From: DASSZN01 sp035702805
Lineage (GTDB): Bacteria > Chloroflexota > Chloroflexia > Thermomicrobiales > Thermomicrobiaceae
DNA: 14,211 nucleotides
Reading direction: 5' to 3'
NCBI GenBank assembly: GCA_035702805.1
Contig: DASSZN010000006.1
Span: 1 to 14,211 of the forward strand
The notes beneath the pieces were generated by a model that had not been told where the DNA came from, searched no databases, and saw nothing but the letters and a program-made list of their open reading frames with translations. A program made the position numbers and the translations under genes. Positions 6,232-13,879 of the stretch are shown here, one piece after another; position 1 is the first letter of the stretch; each line of letters begins with the position of its first letter.

Positions 6232-7751
6232 GCGGGCCGGGACGCCCGCGGCGCGTCTTCGTCGGCGGCCTCGCGCACGAGACGCATACCTTCGCCGCCG
6301 TCCCCACGCCGGTGGCGGCCTTCCGTGCCTACGAGTGGGCGGAGGGCTCGGAGATCCCGGCCGGCTACACCGGGACGCGCACCTCCCTGGGCGGGGTGAT
6401 CGACGGCGCCGGGGAGGCCGGGCTCTCGCTCGCGTTCGGCTTCTACGCCTTCGCGATCCCGTCGGGCCTGGTCCCGGCGCCCGACTTCGCGACGCTGCAC
6501 GACCGCCTGCTCGCCTCGCTCCGGGAGGCCGGTCCGCTCGACGGCGCGGTCCTGGTCCTGCACGGCGCCATGGTCGCCGACGGCGTTCCCGACGCCGAGG
6601 GCGCGATCCTCGCGGCGGTGCGCGACGCGCTCGGGCCGGATCGGCCGCTCGTCGCGACGCTCGACCTCCACGCCAACGTCAGCGCGCGGATGGCCGCGTC
6701 CGCCGACCTGCTGGTCGGCTACGACACCTACCCGCACGTCGACGTCTACGAGCGCGGCGTCGAGGCTGCCCGCCTGATGCGGCGCCGGCTCGATGCTGGC
6801 TCGCGACCGGCGACGGCCTTCGCCTCCATCCCGGTCCTCGCCGTGCCCCAGCGCCAGATCACGACCGCCGGCGCGATGGCCGACCTGTTCGCCCGCGTCC
6901 ACGCGATCGAGCGGGACCCGGCCGTCCTGGTCGTGACGCTGGCCGGCGGGTTCTGCTACAGCGACGTGCCGCGCGCCGGGATGGCCGCCGTCGTCTCGAC
7001 CGCGGGCGACGCCGGGCTCGCCCGCCGCTACGCCCGCGAGCTGCAGGCGCTTGCCTGGTCGCGCCGCGCCGACTTCGTGGCGCGCAACCTCTCGCCCGCC
7101 GAGGCCATCGCGCGGGTATGCGACGCCCGGCCGGGCACGGGGCCGGCCGTCCTGGTGGACGTGGCCGACAACATCGGCGCGGGCGCGCCCGGCGACGGCA
7201 CCGCGCTGCTGGCCGAGATCCTTCGCCAGGGCCTGCGGGAGGCCGCCGTCGTGGTCGCCGACCCGGAGGCGGTCGGCGCCGCCTTCGCGGCCGGCGTTGG
7301 CGGCTGCTTCTCGGGGCTCGTCGGCGGCAAGACCGACCGCTTCCACGGCGACCCGGTGCCGGTCTCCGGCCGGGTGCGCCTGCTCGGCGACGGCCGGTTC
7401 GTCTATCGCGGCTCATACATGACGGGCCAGCTGCGCGAGATGGGCCGGACCGCGGTGCTCGACGTCGCCGGCAACTCCCTCGTCCTGACCGAGCGCAAGA
7501 CGATGCCCTTCGACAGCGAGCAGCTCCGCTCGGTCGGCATCACCCCCGAGCACTGTCGCGCCATCGTGGTCAAGTCGGCCACCGCCTGGCGGGCGGCCTA
7601 CGAGGCGATGGCGAGCGCCGTCCTGGAGGTCGACGCGCCGGGCATCTGCACCGTCCACCTCGACGAGTTGCCGTTTCGCGCGCTGACGCGGCCGATCTAC
7701 CCGCTCGACCCTGCGGAGGCGATCGCCCTGCCGGACGTGGTGCTCGCATGA
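6228..7751 (+). CDS. M81 family metallopeptidase (MlrC-like)
   Basis: A 507-residue zinc hydrolase. M81 is named for microcystinase MlrC, which cleaves the linear tetrapeptide left after microcystin opening; most members have unknown substrates. Visible motifs are AHETHTF (16-22), LHGAMVADGVPDAEG (111-125), TLDLHANVS (144-152), GYDTYPHVD (164-172) and, at the start of the C-terminal domain, the family block VDVADNIGAGAPGDGTALL. Residues Glu18, His112, Asp146, His148 and His170 have the same spacings (94, 34, 2, 22) as the MlrC residues I recall as Glu56, His150, Asp184, His186 and His208, so the metal site is intact. There is no signal peptide, so it acts in the cytoplasm on imported substrate. 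GTG start 6228 has GGGAGG (6216-6221) six bases upstream and overlaps the aminotransferase stop; its own TGA overlaps the next ATG. Near the C-terminus, VVKSATAWRAAYE replaces the usual VVKS..HFRAAY, with Trp where His-Phe is common. Confidence 0.92.
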   Translation: MSGPGRPRRVFVGGLAHETHTFAAVPTPVAAFRAYEWAEGSEIPAGYTGTRTSLGGVIDGAGEAGLSLAFGFYAFAIPSGLVPAPDFATLHDRLLASLREAGPLDGAVLVLHGAMVADGVPDAEGAILAAVRDALGPDRPLVATLDLHANVSARMAASADLLVGYDTYPHVDVYERGVEAARLMRRRLDAGSRPATAFASIPVLAVPQRQITTAGAMADLFARVHAIERDPAVLVVTLAGGFCYSDVPRAGMAAVVSTAGDAGLARRYARELQALAWSRRADFVARNLSPAEAIARVCDARPGTGPAVLVDVADNIGAGAPGDGTALLAEILRQGLREAAVVVADPEAVGAAFAAGVGGCFSGLVGGKTDRFHGDPVPVSGRVRLLGDGRFVYRGSYMTGQLREMGRTAVLDVAGNSLVLTERKTMPFDSEQLRSVGITPEHCRAIVVKSATAWRAAYEAMASAVLEVDAPGICTVHLDELPFRALTRPIYPLDPAEAIALPDVVLA

Positions 7752-8974
7752 GCGGCTACACGCTCGCCTGCCAGCGCTGTGAGACGTCGGTGGCCGACGG
7801 GGTGCGCTGCCCGTCCTGCGGCGGCGTCTCGTCGACCCGCTACGGCGTTCCGGCCCAGGCGGCCTGGGATGCCGCCGCGCGACTCCCGGGCATCTGGCGC
7901 TATGCGCCCGTCCTGCCGGTCGCGCGGCCGGGCGAGGCCGTTACCCTGGGTGAGGGCGGGACGCCGCTGGTGCGCAGCCGCCGTCTTGCCCAGGCGATCG
8001 GCGTCCGCGAGCTCTGGTTCAAGGTCGAGGCGGCCAACCCGACCGGCTCCTACAAAGACCGCATCGCGGCCGTTGCCGTCACGCGCGCCGTCGAGGCGGG
8101 CCGCCGGGGCTGGCTCGCGACGTCGTCCGGCAACGCCGGCGCGGCGCTGGCGGCCTACGGCGCGCGCGCCGGCCTGCCCGGGATCGTCGTGGTGCCGGCC
8201 AACGCGGCGCCGGCCAAGCTGGCACAGATCCGGGCCTACGGACCGCGTCTCATCCCGGTCGAGGGATTCGGGCTCTCCGCCGGGGCCGACGCCGCCGTCT
8301 TCGCGACGCTGGAGGCCGCCAGCGTCGAGCACGGCCTGGCGCTCAGCATCACCGCCCACGCCTTCGATCCCCACGCCATGGACGGCGCCAAGACCATCGC
8401 CTACGAGGTCGCCGAGCAGCTGGGTTGCGTGCCGGACCGCGTCTACGTCCCGGCCGGTGGCGGTGGGCTGGCGACCAGCCTCGCCCGCGGCTTCCGCGAG
8501 TGGTGCGACCTCGGCCGCGCGGAATGGCTGCCGACGCTCACCGTCGTCCAGGCGGAGGGCTGCGCGCCGATCGTCCGCTCCTGGGAGCGCGGCACCGACC
8601 TGGTCCCGGTCGACGCCGTTGACACCGCGATCTCCGGCGTGCAGCTCGCCAGCCCGCCCGACGGCGACGCCCTCCTGAGCGCGCTGCGCGCGGACGATGG
8701 CGCGGCGGTGGGGGTGTCCGACGACGCCGCGCTCTGGGCGCAGGCGCGCCTGGCCGGCGAGGAGGGGATCTTCGTCGAGCCGGCGGCGGCGCTCGCCTAC
8801 GCCGGCCTGCTGGCCGACCTTGCCGCGGGCCGCGTCGACGGCGACGATGCGATCGTCTGCGTCCTGACCGGCAGCGGCTTCAAGGACCGCGACGCGGTCG
8901 AGCGGATGGCGGCACGCCGCTCGCCGGCCGCGCCGATCCCGATCGACGCGCTGGCGGCGGCGCTGGGTGGCTGA
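7748..8974 (+). CDS. Threonine synthase-like PLP enzyme with N-terminal zinc ribbon
   Basis: A 408-residue fold-type II PLP enzyme. Cys8, Cys11, Cys21 and Cys24 (LACQRC, RCPSCGG) form a zinc-ribbon knuckle, as in many archaeal and bacterial threonine synthases. The catalytic core has EGGTPLVRSRRL, NPTGSYKDR with Schiff-base Lys103, SSGNAGAALAAYGARAG (126-142), the glycine-rich PAGGGG phosphate loop, and a C-terminal LTGSGFKDRD that corresponds to the TGHGLKD of threonine synthase. Threonine synthase converts O-phosphohomoserine to threonine; no thrA, thrB or hom lies here, and the catabolic neighbours suggest a related beta/gamma-elimination or replacement on another amino acid. Which applies cannot be decided from sequence. 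The start is ATG 7748, overlapping the M81 stop as ATGA; the frame is open far upstream but that part overlaps the M81 gene. Length is normal for the family. Confidence 0.88.
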   Translation: MSGYTLACQRCETSVADGVRCPSCGGVSSTRYGVPAQAAWDAAARLPGIWRYAPVLPVARPGEAVTLGEGGTPLVRSRRLAQAIGVRELWFKVEAANPTGSYKDRIAAVAVTRAVEAGRRGWLATSSGNAGAALAAYGARAGLPGIVVVPANAAPAKLAQIRAYGPRLIPVEGFGLSAGADAAVFATLEAASVEHGLALSITAHAFDPHAMDGAKTIAYEVAEQLGCVPDRVYVPAGGGGLATSLARGFREWCDLGRAEWLPTLTVVQAEGCAPIVRSWERGTDLVPVDAVDTAISGVQLASPPDGDALLSALRADDGAAVGVSDDAALWAQARLAGEEGIFVEPAAALAYAGLLADLAAGRVDGDDAIVCVLTGSGFKDRDAVERMAARRSPAAPIPIDALAAALGG

Positions 8975-8987
8975 CGGAGGAGCGGCG

Positions 8988-9989
8988 ATGACGGTCGAGC
9001 TCGGCATCATCGGGGCGGGGGCGATCGCCCGCGAGCACGTGGCGGCCTACGGCCGGCTGCCGGGCGCCGCGGTTCGCGCGGTGGTGGACCACCATCCGGA
9101 GCGCGCCCGGGCGCTGGCCGCGCTGGCGGGTGCGCCGCGCTGGGGAACGGACCTCGCCCTGGTGCTGGACGACCCTGAGGTCCGCGCCGTCGATATCTGT
9201 ACCCCGCCCGACAGCCACGCCGGGCTGGCGGTGGCGGCGGCCGGGCGCGGCAAGGCGATCCACGTCGAGAAGCCGGTGACCCTCTCGGTCGCCGAGTTCG
9301 ACGCCATGGCCGACGCGGCCTCGCGTGCCGGCATCCCGCTCATGGTCGGCCAGACCGCGCGCTTCCAGCCCGTCAACCTCGAGCTGCGCCGTGCCCTGGC
9401 CGAGGACGTCGTCGGGCCGCTGCGGGCGCTCCACGTCACCTGGTACGCCGGGCACGTCTGGCCCAACGGCTGGCGTGGCTGGCAGCTCGACCCGGCCCGC
9501 TGCGGCGGTCACCTGGTCCACAACGGCGTCCACGCGCTGGACCTGGCGGTCTGGCTCTTCGGCGACCGGCCGGTGCGGGTCTTCGCTCGCGGCTTCCAGA
9601 GCTTCGCCCCGGCCATGCCGACGCCCGATAGCTTCCACATCGTGGTCCGCTTCGCGGGCGGCGGGATGGCGCTGCTGGAGATCTCCTATGCCCTGCGAGA
9701 GCGGGGGGACGCGCTGCGGCGGGTGGTCGCCGTCGGCGAGCGCGGCACGCTCGCGCACGGCACGGAGGGCGAGCCGCGGCTGGCGAGCGACGCGGCACGT
9801 CTGCCGTCGCCGTCGCTCGAGGACGCCATGGTCGCGCAGCTCCGCCACTGGCTGGCGGTGGTGCGCGGTGAGGAGGAGCCGATCGTGAGATACGAGGAGG
9901 TGCGGGAAACGCTGGCTGCCGCGCTGGCCGCGCAGGAGTCCTTCGATACCGGCCGGGCCGTCTCGCTCGCGGCGGTGGCCCGTGGCTAA
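8988..9989 (+). CDS. Gfo/Idh/MocA family oxidoreductase 1
   Basis: A 333-residue protein with an N-terminal Rossmann domain (GIIGAGAIAREH, 6-17; VDICTPPDSHAGLA) and the EKP motif (94-96) with Lys95, followed by the family alpha/beta substrate domain. The family oxidises or reduces sugars, inositols and related polyols with NAD(P). The usual GGGxLxDxGxHxxD signature reads GGHLVHNGVHALD here (173-185): His182 and Asp185 are kept, but the first catalytic Asp is His178. It may use an altered mechanism or substrate. The start is ATG 8988 with GGAGGAG (8976-8982) five bases upstream, 13 bases after the preceding stop. An in-frame GTG at 8967 would overlap the previous gene and leave this Shine-Dalgarno inside the coding region. 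Its stop lies inside the next gene (8-base overlap). Confidence 0.88.
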   Translation: MTVELGIIGAGAIAREHVAAYGRLPGAAVRAVVDHHPERARALAALAGAPRWGTDLALVLDDPEVRAVDICTPPDSHAGLAVAAAGRGKAIHVEKPVTLSVAEFDAMADAASRAGIPLMVGQTARFQPVNLELRRALAEDVVGPLRALHVTWYAGHVWPNGWRGWQLDPARCGGHLVHNGVHALDLAVWLFGDRPVRVFARGFQSFAPAMPTPDSFHIVVRFAGGGMALLEISYALRERGDALRRVVAVGERGTLAHGTEGEPRLASDAARLPSPSLEDAMVAQLRHWLAVVRGEEEPIVRYEEVRETLAAALAAQESFDTGRAVSLAAVARG

Positions 9990-11085
9990 CCCGGCGCCGC
10001 TCGGCGTCGCCGTCCTGGGTGCCGCGCGTCACGCCGGCAGCTACCTGCCGGTGCTCGCCGCGCAGCCCGGCGTCCGGCTCGTGACCATCTGCGAGGAGCC
10101 GGAGGCACCCGGCTGGATGTGGGACGCCGCCCGCGCGCTCGCCGACCGCTTCGGGCTCCCGGTCGGCGACGACGTGGCCGGCACGCTCGCCCGGCCGGAC
10201 GTCGACCTGGTCCTGGTCTGCTCGGAGCCGACGCGCCACGCTCGCCTCGCCGGGCGGGCGCTGGCGGCCGGCAAGCACGTGCTCGTTGACAAGCCGATGG
10301 CGACCTCGCTCGTCGAGGCCGACCGGCTGGCCGCCGCGGCGAGCGTCGCGTCCGGGTGCTTCACCGTCGTCCACCGCCTCTACTCCCCGGCCATTCAGCG
10401 CGCCCGGGCAGCAGTGCAGGCCGGGCACCTCGGTCTGATCCGGTCGGTCGACGTCGAGTGGCTGGCCAGCGACGGGCTGTCCGGCACCTCGGTGGAGCGG
10501 CCGGAGCTGGTTGCGGACCCGGCGCTCTCCGGCGGCGGGGAGATGATGAACTTCCTGGTCTACCCGATCGGCTACCTCCGCTACCTGACCGGCGCGGAGG
10601 TCGTCGAGGTCTACGCCGAGACCGGGACCTTCACCTTCGAGCCGCACCGGCGCTTCGGCGTCGAGGACCTGGCCATGCTCTCGCTGCGGCTGGAGCACGA
10701 TATCGTCGCCTCGGTGACCGTGGGTCGGGTGGCGCAGGCTCCCGGCGCCGGCTCCGGCACCTCCACCCTGCGGCTGATCGGGTCGCACGGGCACCTGTCG
10801 GTTGACGAGAACCAGCCGGAGCTCGAGATCTGGAGCGCGGGGGAGCAGGCGACGCGCGGGGCACGGACGATCGGCGGCGACGCCGGCGCTCGCGCCGTGG
10901 CCCGGCTCATCGAGGAGTTCATCCACGACATCCGGAGCGGCCGCGCACCGCTCTACGGCGCCGCCGACGGCCGGGCAACGGTGGCGGCTATCGAGGCGGC
11001 CTATCGCTCGGCGGCCACGGGGATGCCGGTGCCGGTGACCCCGGTCGCTCCGGTGGCCGCCGAGCACGCGACCCACAGAGCCTGA
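9982..11085 (+). CDS. Gfo/Idh/MocA family oxidoreductase 2 (divergent active site)
   Basis: A 367-residue second member of the family, not a close copy of its neighbour. The Rossmann start is VAVLGAARHAGSYLP (9-23), where the GxGxxG loop reads GAARHA, so cofactor binding is non-standard. DKP (103-105) with Lys104 is kept. The GGGxLxDxGxHxxD signature reads GGGEMMNFLVYPIG (184-197): catalytic Asp and His are replaced by Asn190 and Tyr194. It could be a subunit partnering protein 1, an enzyme with unusual chemistry, or a binding protein. The start is GTG 9982, overlapping the upstream stop by 8 bases with only a weak Shine-Dalgarno (GCGGTGG), which suggests translational coupling. The binding-protein gene follows 34 bases downstream. 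The C-terminus ends in a Pro/Ala-rich tail with no evident function. Confidence 0.85.
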   Translation: MANPAPLGVAVLGAARHAGSYLPVLAAQPGVRLVTICEEPEAPGWMWDAARALADRFGLPVGDDVAGTLARPDVDLVLVCSEPTRHARLAGRALAAGKHVLVDKPMATSLVEADRLAAAASVASGCFTVVHRLYSPAIQRARAAVQAGHLGLIRSVDVEWLASDGLSGTSVERPELVADPALSGGGEMMNFLVYPIGYLRYLTGAEVVEVYAETGTFTFEPHRRFGVEDLAMLSLRLEHDIVASVTVGRVAQAPGAGSGTSTLRLIGSHGHLSVDENQPELEIWSAGEQATRGARTIGGDAGARAVARLIEEFIHDIRSGRAPLYGAADGRATVAAIEAAYRSAATGMPVPVTPVAPVAAEHATHRA

Positions 11086-11119
11086 GTCCCGGAACCGTTT
11101 GGATAGAGGGAGGTTCGTC

Positions 11120-12841
11120 ATGTCGCCGAGTCCATTCCCGGCGCGACGCTGGCGCCGACGCCTGACCTGGTTCTCCGTGCTCGCGGCGCTGACCGTCCTG
11201 GTCGCGGCCTGCGGCGGGTCGTCCACCCCGGCTACCCAGAGCACCACGCAGGGCCCGACGCCCACCGTCGCCAGCACGGCGGCGGCGGCCGGCGCCGGCA
11301 CGGCCGTGGCCGGCTCGCCGGTCGTGACCGCCTCGACCCCGGCCTCCGGCGGAGCGGCCCAGGGCACCTTCACCGGCGCCTTCGATGAGGGCCCGGGCGG
11401 CTGCCCCGAGTGCTTCAACCCGCTCACCGCGACGGCCGGCTTCACCTGGCTCGAGGAGTACTACGAGCCGCTGGTCGTCTACGACGTGAACTTCCAGAAG
11501 ATGCAGGGCCAGCTGGCCACGTCGTGGGACATCTCCCCCGACGGCAAGACCTACACCTTCCACCTGCGCCCGAACGTCAAGTGGCATGACGGGCAGTCGT
11601 TCACCTCGGCCGATGTCAAGTTCACCCTCGACCTGGTCATGAACCCCGCCAGCGCGAGCTGGATGGCCTCCTACTTCACCGACATCCAGAGCGTGACCAC
11701 GCCCGACCCGCTGACGGCGGTCGTCACCCTCAAGCAGCCCGACGCGGCCCTCCTCGACGGCCTGACCTTCCTGGTCATGCTGCCGCAGCACGCGCTGCAG
11801 AGCATCTCCCCGGCGAACCTGGTCAAGTCGAACTGGTGGCAGACGAACCCCATCGGCACCGGCCCGTTCAAGTGGGAGAAGTACGTCCAGGGCCAGTACG
11901 TCGAGCTGCAGGCGAACACCGACTACTGGGGCGGCGCGCCGAAGATCGCCCACCTCATCAACCGCTACTTCAAGGAGCCCGGCGCCGCCGTGCTCGCCCT
12001 GCAGTCCGGCCAGATCCAGTTCACCTACGTCACCCCGGACGTGCTCGCCACGCTCAAGACCAACGCGAACATCAAGATCCTGCAGGGGCCGTCGCAGGTG
12101 GTGAACTACCTGGGCTTCAACCTCAAGGACCCGCGCCTCAAGAACCTGCAGGTCCGCGAGGCCATCATGTACGCCATCAACCGGCCGGAGATCGTCAGCA
12201 AGCTCTTCGGCGGCGGCGCGGTCGTCGTGCCGTGCGCCTTCAACAACCCGAAGTACCTGCCGCAGAACGCCAACGACTACGCCTACAACGTCAGCAAGGC
12301 CAAGCAGCTCCTGCAGCAGGCGAACTGGAACAGCATCAAGGGGCAGCCGATCCAGGTCGTCACCTACTACACCGACCAGCTCTCGACCAACGTCCTGACC
12401 ACCATGCAGCAGATGCTGGCCCAGGTCGGCATCGATATCACCATCCGCGGGGTCGACGTGCCGACCTACCGGCAGATCCTGGCCTCGGGCAACTGGACCA
12501 TGATGTACGCCGGCGCCGCCAACGGCCCGGACCCGGACGTCACCCGCACTTACTTCGTCTCGACGGCGACGCCGCCCAACGGCTCGAACTACTACGGCGT
12601 CGACATCCCGCAGCTCGATACGCTGTACAACCAGGGCCGCCAGACGACCAACCTGGCCCAGCGCCCGGCCATCTACCAGCAGGTCTGCTCGGTGCTGAAC
12701 CAGCAGCTGCCGTGGGGCCCGATGTGGGTGACCACGCGCTACGGCGCCGTCTCGACCAAGATCCAGGACTTCACCTGGACTCCGTCGCCGGGCGGCGGCC
12801 ACTACTACCAGGGCGCGCAGGACTGGTCGATCGCGAAGTAG
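11120..12841 (+). CDS. ABC transporter substrate-binding lipoprotein, family 5 (DppA/OppA type)
   Basis: A 573-residue extracytoplasmic solute-binding protein. Residues 1-31 form a lipoprotein signal peptide (RRWRRRL, hydrophobic core, lipobox VAAC with Cys31). A Thr/Ser/Ala/Gly linker runs to about residue 84. The mature domain shows YEPLVVYD (115-122), the family signature from GKTYTFHLRPNVKWHDGQSF onward (142-173), NPIGTGPFKWEKYV, AIMYAINRPEIV, and a C-terminal half typical of cluster C proteins. Members bind di- and oligopeptides, but also nickel, opines or oligosaccharides, so the ligand is uncertain. A CxxC pair (Cys95, Cys98 in GGCPECFN) at the start of the mature domain is unusual and may form a disulfide. 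ATG 11120 has GGGAGG (11108-11113) six bases upstream; an in-frame TTG at 11099 would place that site inside the gene. It is followed by a hairpin, then dppB and dppC homologues. Confidence 0.93.
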   Translation: MSPSPFPARRWRRRLTWFSVLAALTVLVAACGGSSTPATQSTTQGPTPTVASTAAAAGAGTAVAGSPVVTASTPASGGAAQGTFTGAFDEGPGGCPECFNPLTATAGFTWLEEYYEPLVVYDVNFQKMQGQLATSWDISPDGKTYTFHLRPNVKWHDGQSFTSADVKFTLDLVMNPASASWMASYFTDIQSVTTPDPLTAVVTLKQPDAALLDGLTFLVMLPQHALQSISPANLVKSNWWQTNPIGTGPFKWEKYVQGQYVELQANTDYWGGAPKIAHLINRYFKEPGAAVLALQSGQIQFTYVTPDVLATLKTNANIKILQGPSQVVNYLGFNLKDPRLKNLQVREAIMYAINRPEIVSKLFGGGAVVVPCAFNNPKYLPQNANDYAYNVSKAKQLLQQANWNSIKGQPIQVVTYYTDQLSTNVLTTMQQMLAQVGIDITIRGVDVPTYRQILASGNWTMMYAGAANGPDPDVTRTYFVSTATPPNGSNYYGVDIPQLDTLYNQGRQTTNLAQRPAIYQQVCSVLNQQLPWGPMWVTTRYGAVSTKIQDFTWTPSPGGGHYYQGAQDWSIAK

Positions 12842-12860
12842 TCGTCCGTTTGGTCTAGCA

Positions 12861-12888
12861 TGCGGGTGGAGCCCCGGCTCCACCCGCA
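12861..12888 (+). terminator. Strong hairpin between binding-protein and permease genes
   Basis: A perfect 12-bp stem (12861-12872 with 12877-12888) encloses a CCCG loop, 19 bases after the binding-protein stop and 27 bases before the dppB start. No T-run follows. In ABC operons, hairpins here lower permease expression relative to the binding protein, by partial termination or by protecting the upstream mRNA from 3' exonucleases. Which applies here is inference. Confidence 0.65.
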
Positions 12889-12915
12889 CGACCATCCGAC
12901 CTGAGGGGAGCCCCG

Positions 12916-13872
12916 ATGGGCCCGTACATCCAGCGGCGGCTCATCATCACGGTGCCGATCCTGGTCGCCGTCACCGCGGTCGTGTTCCTGCTGCTGCAGT
13001 TCACCCCCGGCGACCCGCTGGACGCCTACATCCCGCCGGACGTCAGCATGCCGGCGGCCCAGCGGGCGGCGCTGCGCCACGCGCTCGGCCTCGACCGTCC
13101 GCTGGTGCTGCGCTACGTCTTCTGGCTGCGCAACACCGTCGAGGGCAACCTCGGCTACCGCTCCACGAACTTCCAGCCGGTCGGCGAGGCGATCAAGATC
13201 CACATCGGCCCCACCCTGCTCCTGATGGGCACCGGCATGGTGATCGGGATCGTGATCGGCCTGATCCTGGGGGTCATCTCCGCGCTCAAGCAGTACTCGG
13301 TGCTCGACATCGTGCTGACGGTCGGGGCGTTCGGGGGCATCTCGATCCCTGCGTTCCTGGCCGGCCTGATCGGGCTCTACGTGTTCGCGGTGCTGCTGCA
13401 CTGGTTCCCGGCGGGCGGGATCGCGACGCCGGGCCAGCCCTTCTCGCTCGGCGATCTGCTGCACCACCTCATCCTCCCCGCAGCCCTGCTCGCGCTGAAT
13501 TACGTCGCGATCATCATGCGCTACACGCGCGCCTCGCTGCTCGAGGTGCTCGGTGAGGACTACATGCGGACGGGCCGCGCCAAGGGGCTCCGCGAGTCGA
13601 CGGTGATCGTGGTCCACGGCCTCCGTAACGCGCTGCTGCCGGTCGTCACCATCATCGGGGCGCAGATCCCCAACCTGCTGGGCGGCGCCGTCTTTCTCGA
13701 GACAATCTTCTCCTGGCCGGGGATGGGGCAGCTCTACCTCGAGGGGATCGCCGCGCGCGACTACAACCTGATCATGGGGATCACCCTGATCCTCGCCGTG
13801 GCCATCCTGCTGGCCAACCTGCTGACCGACCTGGCCTACGCCGTCATCGACCCGCGCATTCGCTATGGATAG
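12916..13872 (+). CDS. ABC transporter permease, DppB/OppB type
   Basis: A 318-residue inner-membrane permease. Six transmembrane segments are evident at about residues 9-29, 101-123, 132-160, 181-201, 240-262 and 284-306. Hallmarks of the DppB family are the N-terminal RRLIITVPILVAVT with FTPGDPLDAY soon after, LGLDRPLVLRYVFWL, the cytoplasmic EAA loop EDYMRTGRAKGL (214-225) that docks the ATPase, and ETIFSWPGMGQLYLEGI (262-278). It pairs with a DppC-type permease to form the import channel served by the upstream binding lipoprotein. ATG 12916 has GGGGAG (12905-12910) five bases upstream. The stop at 13870-13872 is eight bases before the chosen start of the next gene. Length matches the family (about 305-340). 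Confidence 0.94.
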   Translation: MGPYIQRRLIITVPILVAVTAVVFLLLQFTPGDPLDAYIPPDVSMPAAQRAALRHALGLDRPLVLRYVFWLRNTVEGNLGYRSTNFQPVGEAIKIHIGPTLLLMGTGMVIGIVIGLILGVISALKQYSVLDIVLTVGAFGGISIPAFLAGLIGLYVFAVLLHWFPAGGIATPGQPFSLGDLLHHLILPAALLALNYVAIIMRYTRASLLEVLGEDYMRTGRAKGLRESTVIVVHGLRNALLPVVTIIGAQIPNLLGGAVFLETIFSWPGMGQLYLEGIAARDYNLIMGITLILAVAILLANLLTDLAYAVIDPRIRYG

Positions 13873-13879
13873 GACCGAC

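Noticed and set aside
6335..7747. Upstream extension of the threonine-synthase frame
   Set aside because: The open frame upstream of ATG 7748 overlaps the M81 gene and encodes Arg-rich sequence unlike any PLP enzyme; the zinc ribbon starts directly after ATG 7748.
9882..9891. ATCGTGAGAT, identical to ten bases of the putative IclR operator
   Set aside because: Only one half of the palindrome is present, and it lies inside a coding region with no promoter nearby; most likely chance.
12856..12861. TAGCAT as a -10 for the permease genes
   Set aside because: No -35-like sequence lies 16-18 bases upstream, and the site abuts the hairpin; an internal promoter is not supported.
9436..12895. Long minus-strand open frames (9436-11445 and 10988-12895) opposite the Gfo/Idh/MocA and binding-protein genes
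   Set aside because: Composition is typical of antisense frames in high-GC DNA, and the plus-strand genes have clear family motifs and ribosome binding sites.
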